This document shows positions 1 through 9,642 of a DNA stretch of 64,000 nucleotides, in pieces. The DNA is from Dactylonectria macrodidyma (Eukaryota; Ascomycota; Sordariomycetes; Hypocreales; Nectriaceae), in assembly GCA_020744425.1 (NCBI GenBank), contig JAGMUV010000010.1, positions 1,488,001 to 1,552,000 of the forward strand, read 5' to 3'. Under the pieces are notes generated by a model. The model saw only the letters and a list, made by a program, of their open reading frames with translations, did not search any database and was not told the DNA's origin. A program made the translations under genes and the position numbers. The number at the start of each line of letters is the position of its first letter. Positions within the stretch are counted from its first letter, which is position 1.

Positions 1-700
1 CCCCACAAGGGTGTCTATCGTTCTGGACGCTTTGGACGAATCGACGACGAAGCGGATAGAGGATGTTGCATCGAGGCCGGAGTTGGCTCACGTCAGCTGC
101 TTTGCACCAGCCGGCCCGAACACGAATTCCTGCAAGGAATTCCCCTCACAGTAGGCACAGTAGGCAAGCACAGCTGCATGTCGCTCGACAAACAATCTGT
201 CAACGCCGATATCCAAGCGTATGTCGTAGCACAGCTCGCATATCGTCAGGATTATAGGACAAACATCTGTCGCAAGATCTCACCGAGCAGATTCAGACCA
301 AGATCGGAGACGGGGCTGACAGGATGTAATTTCCACCCATATCTTTCCTACCCTATGGCACTATTTGCAGCCAAAATCTGGACAAGTCACGCCACTTCGG
401 CAGATAGCTGCCAAGATGTGATTACGGCGATACTAGCGTTCTTGGAAGTCGACGACATTGTGAAGTTTCTCTTGGAAAAGGGGCGGATCCCGACGCAGAG
501 GGCGGCAGGCACGGCAAGGTTTTCTTCACCGCTTCGGAAGACGGCCATCAACAGCGTGTAATGCTCTTAGTTATCGATCCTGCTCTCGGCGACGACGACG
601 ACGACGACTGAACCCTTCTCGCGCGGGCGGCCCAGCAAAGATACGAAGAAGCTGTCAAGCTACTAATTGGCACAGAAGCAGTTGAAGCTGGGGAGCTATG
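1..700 (+). pseudogene. NACHT-ankyrin (NLR-like) gene relic, cut by the window edge
   Basis: Frame 2 at the edge opens with IVLDALDES, the Walker B signature of fungal NACHT NTPases. It is followed after frame changes by a stretch like the end of the NACHT module (near 181-240, VNADIQAYVVAQLA). Near 450-610 come two ankyrin-like pieces: EKGADPDAEGG...FFTASEDGH, then LLARAAQQRYEEAVKLLI. A GAC microsatellite (about 591-609) runs into a stop between them. Such proteins act in the cytoplasm in non-self recognition and heterokaryon incompatibility. Several frame changes and stops make this a dead copy. The open frame from about 700 to 955 could be more of the same protein but I do not recognise it. 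The 5' half lies outside the window. Confidence 0.6.
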
Positions 701-1692
701 GTATGAAGAGCCGGCCGGTGTTGCCTCTGGCAATCGAATCGATCATCAGTGGGGTCTCTGGGCTTTCCAAGATTCACTCCTTGCTCATCGTCTCCGAGGA
801 GGGAGAAGTTACTTTGCCAATGAGACCCGATTACCAGACGGACCCGGTTGGGAAACGGCCAAGCACTCCGAAGAAACTTCTCGTGCATACGCCCCGATCA
901 CCTCTAAAGTCTACCATGTCCTTGATAACGCTCAGGGAGTCAGATTTGCCGTTTAAGTCGATCTGCGCCAATATACCTTTACCACAACTGTCCCTGGGCG
1001 GCTTGGCATTGACGTTCGAGTTCTTGGGTGTCAAGCAGGAAAGCATCGCACGCATGGTGGACGAGGCATCACAACCGGGGGCCATTGGTCAGCTCATTGG
1101 AAGTTGAGCGTAGGTGACGGGTACCGTCGCCTAAGCACACACTTATGAGTTGTTGGTGAAGATAAATAGACGAAACATAGGAGACGAAGCATAGGAACCG
1201 AAGGATGCAGAATGGAGCTTTGCGATACTTGTTGACGAAAAGATTCCCTTCAGGGTGATAAGGATAAGTTACGCAAGACGGGAGCCAACTGAAGCTGGAA
1301 GGAGGAAGCTGCTTTTGGATGGCGAACTATAGTCATTGTACATATGAACAGGTAAAGAATACAAGCATACTGTTCTTCCTTATTCTTGCTGGACTGATAC
1401 TGCCTGTGTGTAGGTAGCAAACAAATGCTGGCTGACGGTGCTCCTTTGACAGATCTGTGTGTAAAGAATGGACTAGTACTTCAATTCGCGTACGTGCGTA
1501 TCAAACCTCAGTGAGATCAAGCTCGGAGTGTGCTAATGCCTAGCTAACTCTCTCAGCCAGTGTCTTGTCTCCTTCTTTCCATTCCTCTGCCCTCTCTCCT
1601 CGTCTCTCATCGCCCTCTTTCACTCTTTCGATAAAACTTGGGCTCATCAGCTCTTCGCGCTACTATGAGTCCTCCTTGGGTGGGCGTCCTTG
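701..1692. other. Stretch without a supported gene
   Basis: Open frames on both strands at 667-1107 overlap each other and match no family I know. From 1108 to 1692 I see no coding signal. The last 200 bases before 1693 are the 3' flank of the minus-strand SANT/chromo gene. Confidence 0.4.
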
Positions 1693-3027
1693 CTAATGTA
1701 ACAGGTATTGGCGGACACTGGAGATAGTTCGGGTGTTCAAAATATCAACTCCGTCGTCATAGTCACGGTAACCTTTCTCGAATTCGTCAAGCATCTCCTT
1801 ATCTAGGATGTTGCTCCTTGGCTCCCAAGTGGTAGTGCCTTCAGGCCACAATACGGGAAAATCACCATTGTCTGTCCGGACAAGTAGGCGCTCTACTGTA
1901 AAGCAATCGCTGCCTTCTGCACTACCGCCAGACTCGCCCAAGCCATTTGAGTCGTCTTTGTATTCTCGATATCTGATATTCCTTAACGATTGACAAGGTC
2001 CTGCAGTCGGTCGATCTTGGGAAAGTACCACAGACGACTCAACCTCGTTGCAGTCCTTTAGCTTACAGTAATGGACTTGGAGGCTCCCTCGAGGTCGCCG
2101 CCTGGGAAAGGCATCGTTGAACCGACTGTGGATTTCTGACCAAGTAAGTCCATCCTGCCTTTCCTTCAAGTTAATAAGAAGATCGTCTTCCTCGGGTGTC
2201 AAGGCAAAACGCATAGCCCTACGCAAGCCTCGGTGAGCCTGCTTTGATGTTGACGACCGGTGTATAGTGTTACTGCTACCGTCTGTCGCTGGATGATTAC
2301 TGATGCGCGGATCCCAGCCGAACTGGATTTGGAAAAAAGCTTGGCCATCAATGTCAACGCGTTCGAAGGTAGCATTTTCGAGATGCCATTCCTGAAATGT
2401 CGACACCGGAGCCTGTATTTCACCATTGCTATGTGTGTTGCACGACGGTAGCCGGCTTGGTATGCTGTGGGCTGATGTATGGGATCCTCCGAGTGCTGAT
2501 GGATTGGCAGTGTATGAACGGCACCTGAGACGGGCTGAGGACCGTCTGGCTTTGCGCCAGATGCGCGGAGCATGATAAGAATCATCGTCGGTATCATCGT
2601 CGGAGTCGTCGCTCACCGCCTCTGTTACGTCGCCGCCCGGCGTATGCGTATAGTACTCTTGATCACCCTGCATGCCACAGTTAGGGTTGTGGCTAGGTCT
2701 CGATGTAGGCGTCGACTCGGACACCGGGACTGGGCCGGAGGGGTCCTGGGGCATCTCGTCGCGGCGGCAACTATCGACCCTGGCCGTAGGCCTGCCGACG
2801 TTGTGACGTTTGCGCGGGGGCTGGTCGACGTCGTCGGAAGTATCACCGACCTTGCCGTCGCCACCCGGTGAGGGGGTTGATAAGTGTGAGACGATGCCAT
2901 GTTCCTGGCCCCCCTGGCTTTCTTGTGTATCATTGTCTGGATCAGAGCTTGAACCAGTGTTGGAAACGGCGTTGAAGTCAGAGTGAGGGTCGCATGGGCT
3001 CGGTGGATGGCTATGTGTCTTCTCCAC
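1693..3027 (-). CDS. Nuclear protein with SANT/Myb-like and degenerate chromo-like domains
   Basis: Single-exon frame of 444 residues. Residues 1-260 are low-complexity, rich in Ser, Asp, Pro and Arg, with acidic patches such as SDDSDDDTDDDS, and look disordered. Residues about 270-325 form a Myb/SANT-like unit: FALTPEEDDLLINLKERQ, then TWSEIHSRFNDAFPRR and a final LQVHYCKLKD helix. Residues about 375-425 resemble a chromodomain core: FTVERLLVR, then PVLWPEGTTTWEPRSNIL and MLDEFEKGY. The usual aromatic cage is incomplete. Such proteins are expected on DNA or chromatin, and a regulatory role is inference. The start is the first Met of an open frame ending in TAA/TAG-free sequence, and no intron is needed. 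The next gene upstream, the SDR, lies on the same strand about 300 bases away. Confidence 0.75.
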   Translation of the reverse strand: MEKTHSHPPSPCDPHSDFNAVSNTGSSSDPDNDTQESQGGQEHGIVSHLSTPSPGGDGKVGDTSDDVDQPPRKRHNVGRPTARVDSCRRDEMPQDPSGPVPVSESTPTSRPSHNPNCGMQGDQEYYTHTPGGDVTEAVSDDSDDDTDDDSYHAPRIWRKARRSSARLRCRSYTANPSALGGSHTSAHSIPSRLPSCNTHSNGEIQAPVSTFQEWHLENATFERVDIDGQAFFQIQFGWDPRISNHPATDGSSNTIHRSSTSKQAHRGLRRAMRFALTPEEDDLLINLKERQDGLTWSEIHSRFNDAFPRRRPRGSLQVHYCKLKDCNEVESSVVLSQDRPTAGPCQSLRNIRYREYKDDSNGLGESGGSAEGSDCFTVERLLVRTDNGDFPVLWPEGTTTWEPRSNILDKEMLDEFEKGYRDYDDGVDILNTRTISSVRQYLLH

Positions 3028-3322
3028 TATGTGCCTGAGTGATGTAGGGCCAGTGTTGGGAACTTGGTAGCGGCTCTCTCGAACGGCTCCTTAGATGTAG
3101 AAGCACATCACCGAGATTCAGACTGTCCATCAAGTTTGTCGCTCAGTGCCAAAGATCTAAACATTAGGGATGTAGCATGGATGGCAAAATGTTGGTGGTA
3201 ACAACGGTGGGTGGGTCTATCCCGCCAAATCCCACATGGGTCTTACACAGGGGTTATCAGGAGGGTGTCTATTTGAGTTGAGCCTATATGAAGGCATTAC
3301 TAGAATAGATCGATCATAGCCC

Positions 3323-4171
3323 TCATCCAATCTTGATGCCTCCTCCGCTAGCACTGATGACGCATCCCGTAATCCACCGAGCATCACGACCACAAAGAAG
3401 CCCAACCACGTCGGCCACGTCATCGGCCTGTCCAAAGCGCGGGATGCTCTGGGTTGGGAAGAACTCGGCCTGGAATTTCTCGACAGCCTCCGGGCCGCAG
3501 TTGACGACAGCCTCAGTCTCGGTTAACCCGGCCGTGACGGCATTGGCCGTGGTGCCCGCCATGAAAGAATACCTCTCGTCCTTGCCGCCAAACGCCTGTG
3601 CCCACGTTCGGCACAGCGACTCGCCGGCTGATTTTCCAGCCGCGTACATTAGTTGATCGCTCCAGGGCTGACGAGACCGAATGGATGAGATGTAGATGAT
3701 GCGGCTATCGCGCTGGAAGTATCGCCGGCGAACCAGCTCTTCCACGATCATGACCGGGGTTTGGATGTTGCCTAGGAGACTATGCTGGATCTCATCGGTC
3801 CCCATCCCGCCGATGACGCCAGGCATGGGGTCGCAGGCTGAGTTGACAAAAATGTCAACCCGAGAGTTGAACGACGCATCGATCTCGTTAGCGATAATGG
3901 AAGGGCAGTCGTGTGAGAAGATGTCGGCGACAATCCCTTTGATCTTGAGGTTTTCAGGCCGCTCTCGTGAGGTGGCTTCAAAGACGCGACTTGTAATTTC
4001 GTCGTTCAAGCCTGACGACAGAGCCGCGACGCCGTCATCACCAGTGCAGGTTCCGAGGATAGAGCAACCTCGAGAGGCGAGGTTGAAGGCGATGGCGCGC
4101 CCGATGCCTCGGGATGCGCCGCTAATGACAGCAACCTTGTCTACGAGGTCCAGCTCGCGCACGTTGGACAT
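3323..4171 (-). CDS. Short-chain dehydrogenase/reductase (SDR)
   Basis: Single-exon frame of 282 residues, normal for a classical SDR. The N-terminal nucleotide-binding turn is GASRGIG (about residues 18-24). The structural motif is VNSACD, a variant of NNAG. The catalytic Ser lies in YISSIRSR and the Tyr-Lys pair in MYAAGK. The C-terminus ends in the usual ITGCVISASGG segment. It should be a cytosolic NAD(P)-dependent oxidoreductase. The TGxxxGxG-type pocket without an early acidic residue at the second strand gives no clear cofactor choice, and the substrate cannot be told. There is no tailoring cluster around it: neighbours are a chromatin-type protein and a HET relic. Confidence 0.85.
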   Translation of the reverse strand: MSNVRELDLVDKVAVISGASRGIGRAIAFNLASRGCSILGTCTGDDGVAALSSGLNDEITSRVFEATSRERPENLKIKGIVADIFSHDCPSIIANEIDASFNSRVDIFVNSACDPMPGVIGGMGTDEIQHSLLGNIQTPVMIVEELVRRRYFQRDSRIIYISSIRSRQPWSDQLMYAAGKSAGESLCRTWAQAFGGKDERYSFMAGTTANAVTAGLTETEAVVNCGPEAVEKFQAEFFPTQSIPRFGQADDVADVVGLLCGRDARWITGCVISASGGGIKIG

Positions 4172-4599
4172 ATTGTTTCGAGAGTCGTCGGCAAATATAG
4201 AGGTATTGCGTTTAATAAGCTCTTTCCAATTCTCTGGGTTGTGTCTCGAAAGTAGATGATGCAGATCAGATACGGGTACTTAGGTAGGCAAGCGGCTGTA
4301 GAGGGATCCCCGCATTCAAGTATTGCCGAATATTGCCCAGGCGCTACTTAAATGACTCATCTTCTCGGCCTGAATGACGCTATACATAGACTCGGTGATG
4401 CTTGCCAGGCCTAAAGAAGAAGGCAAGTACGTCAGGATGAGCTTCTTTGCTCTTGGAAGACTTCTTAAAGACAATACCTTCCATCGATGCACTAGGCCGA
4501 TCTGTTCCGGACTCGTCTCTACTGACATGCAGAGAAATCCGTGACCTTATCACATGCTTAGACTTAGACCCGTTGTCTAAGACCTTATAAAGTGCTCTT

Positions 4600-4878
4600 G
4601 CACGCGAATCCGGTGCATTTGAGGGATTTCTCAGGAAGACGGCGGTGTGTCGGAGGCTTATTCGAACAGACAAAGGCCACTTTGGAATTTGTCCTTCTTC
4701 CTCGCGGCCAGGTGACGAAGTATGGTCCCTTGCACATGCTCATACTCCTCTTGTCCTTCACAAGGTCCATAGGGGTAAGCCGTGGAGGTATTGCTTAAGA
4801 GGTCATGTATATATCCACGGGTTTCTATTACATATTCTTATGACACTAAGACTGGGGGATTTCGATGTTACAATATAA
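4600..4878 (+). pseudogene. HET-type protein C-terminal relic
   Basis: The plus-strand frame at 4645-4878 carries RRLIRTDKGHFGICP, then SRPGDEVWSLAHAHTPLVL and YCLRGHVYIHGF. This order matches the tail of fungal heterokaryon-incompatibility (HET) proteins, where a Gly-rich start, a GD-x-V element, PLVLR and YVHG follow each other. Nothing of the N-terminal HET domain is visible upstream. A diverged copy of bases 4754-4870 lies at 11801-11915. The assignment rests on motif order recalled from the family, not on a search. Confidence 0.45.
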
Positions 4879-6349
4879 TAGGTCCCGCCTCATACATCGA
4901 AAGTATGGGTTACCTTAAGAAAAGAGGATTTAGATCCCTCTTTGAATATTACTATTAGCTCCGAAGATCACATACGAACTGACCTCGTTAGCTAAACTTA
5001 GCTGATCCGCTCCTCAAGTAAACAAAAACAAAATTATAGAATACATCTCACAAAAGCAAGGCGAAGACTCTACTAAACCAGGGAAAAGTTTATAATTCAT
5101 ATTATGTCATTATATAAAGAAAGAAATGATACGCAGACAGAGAGCAGCACTCCTGAGACCACTTGATGACTGCGCTGGACCCCACTGGACATCATGGTAG
5201 AGAATGGTAATGTGGCACAGATAGTCCTACTTCTAGGAAACTTCTCCTCTACATTGCCTCAGGACCATTGTGTTAAGGGTTTGCTGCGGTTGAAGCGGGT
5301 AATTGTTCTTGGTATCCTTCACGGAAAGAAGTTCTCTACGCTCCTCAAAATCCTACCGTAAGGCATGGGTGGCCCCATGAGTTTTCATTGACTAGCGACA
5401 TCTGGCCTTTATTATCTTAAATAAAACATCTGCCATTTTTAGAAAAGGCTTGAATCCGTCCGTTTAAGGTAGGACGATAAGTACCTCTTCCATGACAGGT
5501 AGCCATATGCATGGCGCACTCCCTCGTATGTTTTTTTTTAGCAGGCAGGCCCGCTTAGTTAGATGCTCCATTTCAGTATGACTACGCGGCTACCGCCAAG
5601 ACTTTCGGAATCTCTCTAATCCGCGGCTTCAGCAAATTTCGTCCGTTGTGGAACTCGAATTTTCATTTCATTAGCCTCGGTGGCTAGGTGTTGTCCCCCG
5701 TATAAGAGGCCAGTCAGCTTTCGATAAAAAGCTTAAGGTAGGTAAGTTAAAGAAACCTGGGGATTCTTAAAGTCGGGACAGTGGCTCTTCTCCGGTTCGT
5801 GCGCTTAAGCCGTGCTGAAATACCCCTGCCCCATGATCCTGGACCCATGAAGCAGGATCCCCGCCTGAAATATGAACTTGGAGCCAATTAGGGGGAGCTC
5901 CGCCAATGCTGATTGTTGCTTGTAATAGCGCCCCAATCGCGCTTCTTGAAGAAAGGTCACGCGCCGTGGGTGGGCTGTGTTGATTGGCAGTGCCATCGCG
6001 GGGACAAGGGCCGAGGAACCAGCTCATTGCGACCTTACGTAGTAGATGAATGGAGATTTCCTCAAGTTGGCTAGCGTTTTGTGGGCAGCGATTTAACCCT
6101 TGTTGCATAACTACGATATTCGTACATCTACGAACCGTCCCCCTACTCTAATCTGCGCCTGTGATTTGGGGAAATGTGAACTGAATCTAAAATCCTCCAA
6201 CCGCCTCAAACGGAAATGTGACGGCTATAGACTCCTGAGATAACTGAGGGGCTCCTGGATCGTGCCCAGAAGTATAAACCTGCCAGACCCATTCTCTGCT
6301 GAGCAGTCCATCATCTTTTCCATCCCTTTCCAACGGTCAAGTCGTCGTG
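4879..6349. other. Intergenic, upstream region of the sugar transporter
   Basis: About 1.5 kb with only short random frames; the frame at 5767-6108 on the minus strand has no recognisable content. The last 100 bases hold a TATA-like box and the 5' leader of the transporter. Confidence 0.4.
6273..6278 (+). promoter_or_regulatory. TATA-like box of the sugar transporter gene
   Basis: TATAAA lies 77 bases upstream of the ATG at 6350, followed by a pyrimidine-rich leader (ctttccatccctttccaac). Spacing and context fit a fungal core promoter. Not proven. Confidence 0.45.
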
Positions 6350-7977
6350 ATGAAGCCTAAAGTCTATCAATTCTTGACTGGAGTGTTTGCGTCCTTCGGG
6401 TCGCTCCTCTTTGGCTATGACCTGGGTGTTATTGCCCAGGTCATCGCTTCTCAATCTTACCAGGACCTTTTTAATACTACTACTACCGCCTCTGACACGT
6501 AAGTTATGCGCAAGTCTTTTGCCTCTTGTGGGACATGTTCTAACTATCGCAGTGGTGCCGTGGTTGCCTTGTTCACCGCCGGCGCGTTTTTTGGCGCCAT
6601 GTTCGCTGGTCCCACCACCGAGTACACAGGTCGACGCTGGACCATCACCATTGGCAGTATCATCTTTATTGTTGGAGGGGCTTTGCAGACCGCCGCTCCC
6701 AAGATCTCGTACCTGATGGCCGGTCGATTCTTGGCCGGTCTTGGTGTAGGATTTCTGACCATGATCATCCCCCTCTATCAAGCCGAGATCGCACACCCTT
6801 CCATCCGAGGTAATGATGATGATAACCCTTGTTCAATCTCCGAGGTCTTACTGACTCATCGACAGGTAGAGTTACTGCTCTGCAGCAGTTCATGCTGGGT
6901 ATCGGCGCCCTCGTCGCGTCGTGGACAGGCTGGGGAACCTACAGAAACTATACCGACAACCGACAGTGGCGCATCCCTCTCGGCATTCAGATCATCCCTG
7001 CCGTTCTCCTCGGCGCTCTGATTTTCATCTTTCCCGAGTCTCCTCGCTGGCTCATGGACAACGGCAAGCAGGAGGAAGCCCTGAAGACCCTGGCCCGCCT
7101 GCACTCCAACGGCAACGAGGATGACCCTTGGGTTCGCGCGGAGCTGGAGCAGATCCAGGAAAGCATTGCCGAGGAGCACGCCAACGAGGCCAAGTCTTAC
7201 GTCGAGCTCTTTAAGAACCCGTCTTGCTTCCGTCGTCTATTAATCGCTTGCGGTCTCCAGGCGTCGATTCAGATGACTGGCGTATCGGCTATCCAGTACT
7301 ACTCGGTGGAAATCTACGGTCAGGCAGGAATCAACGCTGAAGATGCCCTCAAGTATCAGGCCATTAACTCCATTATCGCCCTCATCGCTCAGGCCCTCTG
7401 CATTGCCTTTATCGATCGATTTGGCCGCCGTTGGACTCTTATTTGGGGTAACCTCTTCAACATGGTCACCTTCATCATCGCTACCATCATGCTGGCCGTT
7501 TACCCACCTGGCTCTGGTAGCGCGGCTCAGGGTTGGGGATTCATCGTCGTTACTTGGGCGTACAACTTTTCCTTCTCGGCCACCTGTGGACCCCTTTCGT
7601 GGATTATTCCCGCCGAGATCTTCGACACGCGTACCCGAGCCAAAGGTGTCTCCCTTGCAACGATGACTTCATTCGCTTTCAACACCATGATCGGCCAGGT
7701 CACCGGTATCGCCATGGGCGCTGTGGGATGGAAGTACTACCTCGTCTTCGTCATTTGCAACTTCACCAACGCTGCTTGTGTCTGGGCCTTCGTTCCCGAG
7801 ACTAAGCAGCTGCCGCTCGAGGAGATGAACTACCTCTTCACTAATGCGCCTTGGTTCGTCCCCTTCATCGATCAGAGCAAGTATACCGCCAACCTCCAGG
7901 CCGACTTGGCTCGCAGGGCCGAGAGGTTCGACGAGAAGCTGGCCGCTGAGCATGAGACCGGAGAGCATGTTCAGTAG
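6350..7977 (+). CDS. MFS sugar transporter (hexose-transporter type)
   Basis: Three exons (6350-6498, 6553-6809, 6866-7977) with introns of 54 and 56 bases give 505 residues, typical for the fungal sugar-porter family. The N-terminus has FGYDLGVIAQV in helix 1. Further on are GRRWTITIGS in the loop after helix 2, GRFLAGLGVGF, the PESPRWLM motif ending helix 6, DRFGRRWTL after helix 8, and PETKQLPLEEM after helix 12. The QQFMLGIG, QYYSVEIYG and GPLSWIIPAEIF blocks complete the family set. It should sit in the plasma membrane and import a sugar by proton symport; the exact sugar cannot be read. The ATG at 6350 is chosen because it gives the canonical short cytosolic N-terminus and follows a TATA box. 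Codon use is C-ending and strongly biased, unlike the neighbouring relics. Confidence 0.95.
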
Positions 7978-8299
7978 TACGAAGGTAGAACAAGCCAGGC
8001 AAGCTAGAGGATTGGTGAAGCTGATGTGAAGATTGAGGCTCAATGTAATGATCTCTAGTTTACATTAGATGCTAGTGTATTTTATGTGGCACAGCCAAAG
8101 GCCTCGGTACTCGGCTAGGGCAATACTATTATAATTTGCTCAGGACATGAAATATTGAGAATATCTGGTTGCGACGCTCTAGACTCTTATTGGAACAACT
8201 AGCCATCCATCAGCGAATCTACTCCACATGCTCCCAAACGCTTACCGAGAGCCTGCTACATCTTTGAAGCGCCATCTGCTTGTTCACGTCACTGAGACC

Positions 8300-9585
8300 A
8301 CGGCGGCTGCAGCAACTATTACAAGTAGCCTTGTCTCATCGTCGTCCACTTCGGGTTTCTTCCAACAACTGCCGACAATCGTGGCACAGGACACGTCTGC
8401 ACAGCTCGCTGCTAGCCACGATGAAGCCACTGATGACGTTGTCCTGACACGGCTTCTCAAGCAGTACTTGCCGGCAGCTGGCCAAAAGGATGCCGGCAAC
8501 ACAATGCACGGCATTTCTTGGACTTTACTGGAGCCTGCCATTCTTCGTCGAGGCCGAAATGGCGCTTCCGATCCTGCGCCCACTGGCGACTTTTAGCGAG
8601 GCGAATCGAAATGATCCCCTCGTCCTGTGCCAGGGGTGGAGGGCGTTGAAAGCAACTGGAATATAGGCAGGCGTCGTCTCGGCGGCTTACGATAAATCCG
8701 GATCTTCGTACAACCGCCGCGTCCATCTGTTCCTTGTCAATCACAACTGGAATCATACGGCAGCCCTGACCATAAGCCCGATGACCATGACAGACGGATC
8801 CGCCAGCCTACTATCGAAACACCCGAATGACGGTGATGGCAATCAACCAGGGCGCCGGGCCGTTCTCAACGAGTACTACCGGCGGCTAGTTTCTACAGAA
8901 ACAGCCGAAGCCTAAACCAGCGGCCAATGGATGACTGTGAGGTTCAGAGGCAGCGATGTCAGAGGCGCCGAGATTATCGCCACCAAGCTGACCAGTGCCA
9001 ACACCGGCGTGGCAGGCGGGCAAGGACAAGACGTCCTTGGATAACTTGTCGGGCCTTGATCCATCGGCGGATTCAAGTAGTTCAGCAGCGCGACCGACTC
9101 TGACAAGACCATGCTTCTGGCGCAAACTTCGAAGGGTGTTGGCGCGTTCTGTGTCCATTTGCGCCGCAAATCGAGCAAACGGCTCGGGGCTTAACGGCAT
9201 TCGTATTCAGAGACTCAAGAACAAGATGGGAACAAAGGGACTGCCTACTGCCGAGCTCGAGCTCAAGGGTGCTCGCGGCTGGCTTGTTGGAGAAGAGAGC
9301 AAGGGGATCAAGAACTCCACCATTCTCAACCTCGCACGCCTTCACACCGGTGCCGGTAGCAACTCATACTGGACCCGGGGCCTTGCTGTGAGCCAGGCGT
9401 ACATCAAAACTCGGAAGGTCTGTGGCATCTACCTGCACGAGAACCTGCAGAACAACCACTGGATGGCCGTGCAGATGGTCAAGTACCGTATGAATTCGAC
9501 TGACTGGCTTTGCACGACGAGCAACGGCTCAGGAACATTTTCAACCTCGTACCTCTGTCCATCAGACCTTGCCGGGTTTTTGTGA
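8300..9585 (+). pseudogene. AidB-like acyl-CoA dehydrogenase pseudogene
   Basis: Translating all three plus frames in order gives a nearly collinear AidB-type acyl-CoA dehydrogenase. The pieces are SGFFQQLPTIVAQDTSAQ and LLKQYLPAAGQKDAG (8340-8510), LPILRPLATFSEANRNDPL (8550-8630), NHTAALTISPMTMTDG (about 8750), SGQWMTV...RGSDV (about 8920), FSSATDSDKTMLLAQTSKG (about 9080), and LNGIRIQRLKNKMGTKGLP then AVSQAYIKTRKVCGIYLHEN (9190-9440). Frames change at least four times and TAG/TGA codons interrupt it, including one at the EAW-type motif before SGQWM. The C-terminal third is missing and the remnant stops about 100 bases before the convergent FAD oxidase gene. The living enzyme would be a flavoprotein oxidising acyl-CoA-like substrates. 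Confidence 0.8.
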
Positions 9586-9642
9586 CGAGTGCTGTAGACC
9601 AGAGCTCCCTCCCAATTCGTCTAGTCTTGTAGACGGCTGCGT

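Noticed and set aside
5767..6108. Minus-strand frame of 113 codons upstream of the sugar transporter
   Set aside because: No domain, no intron signals, overlaps the likely promoter region.
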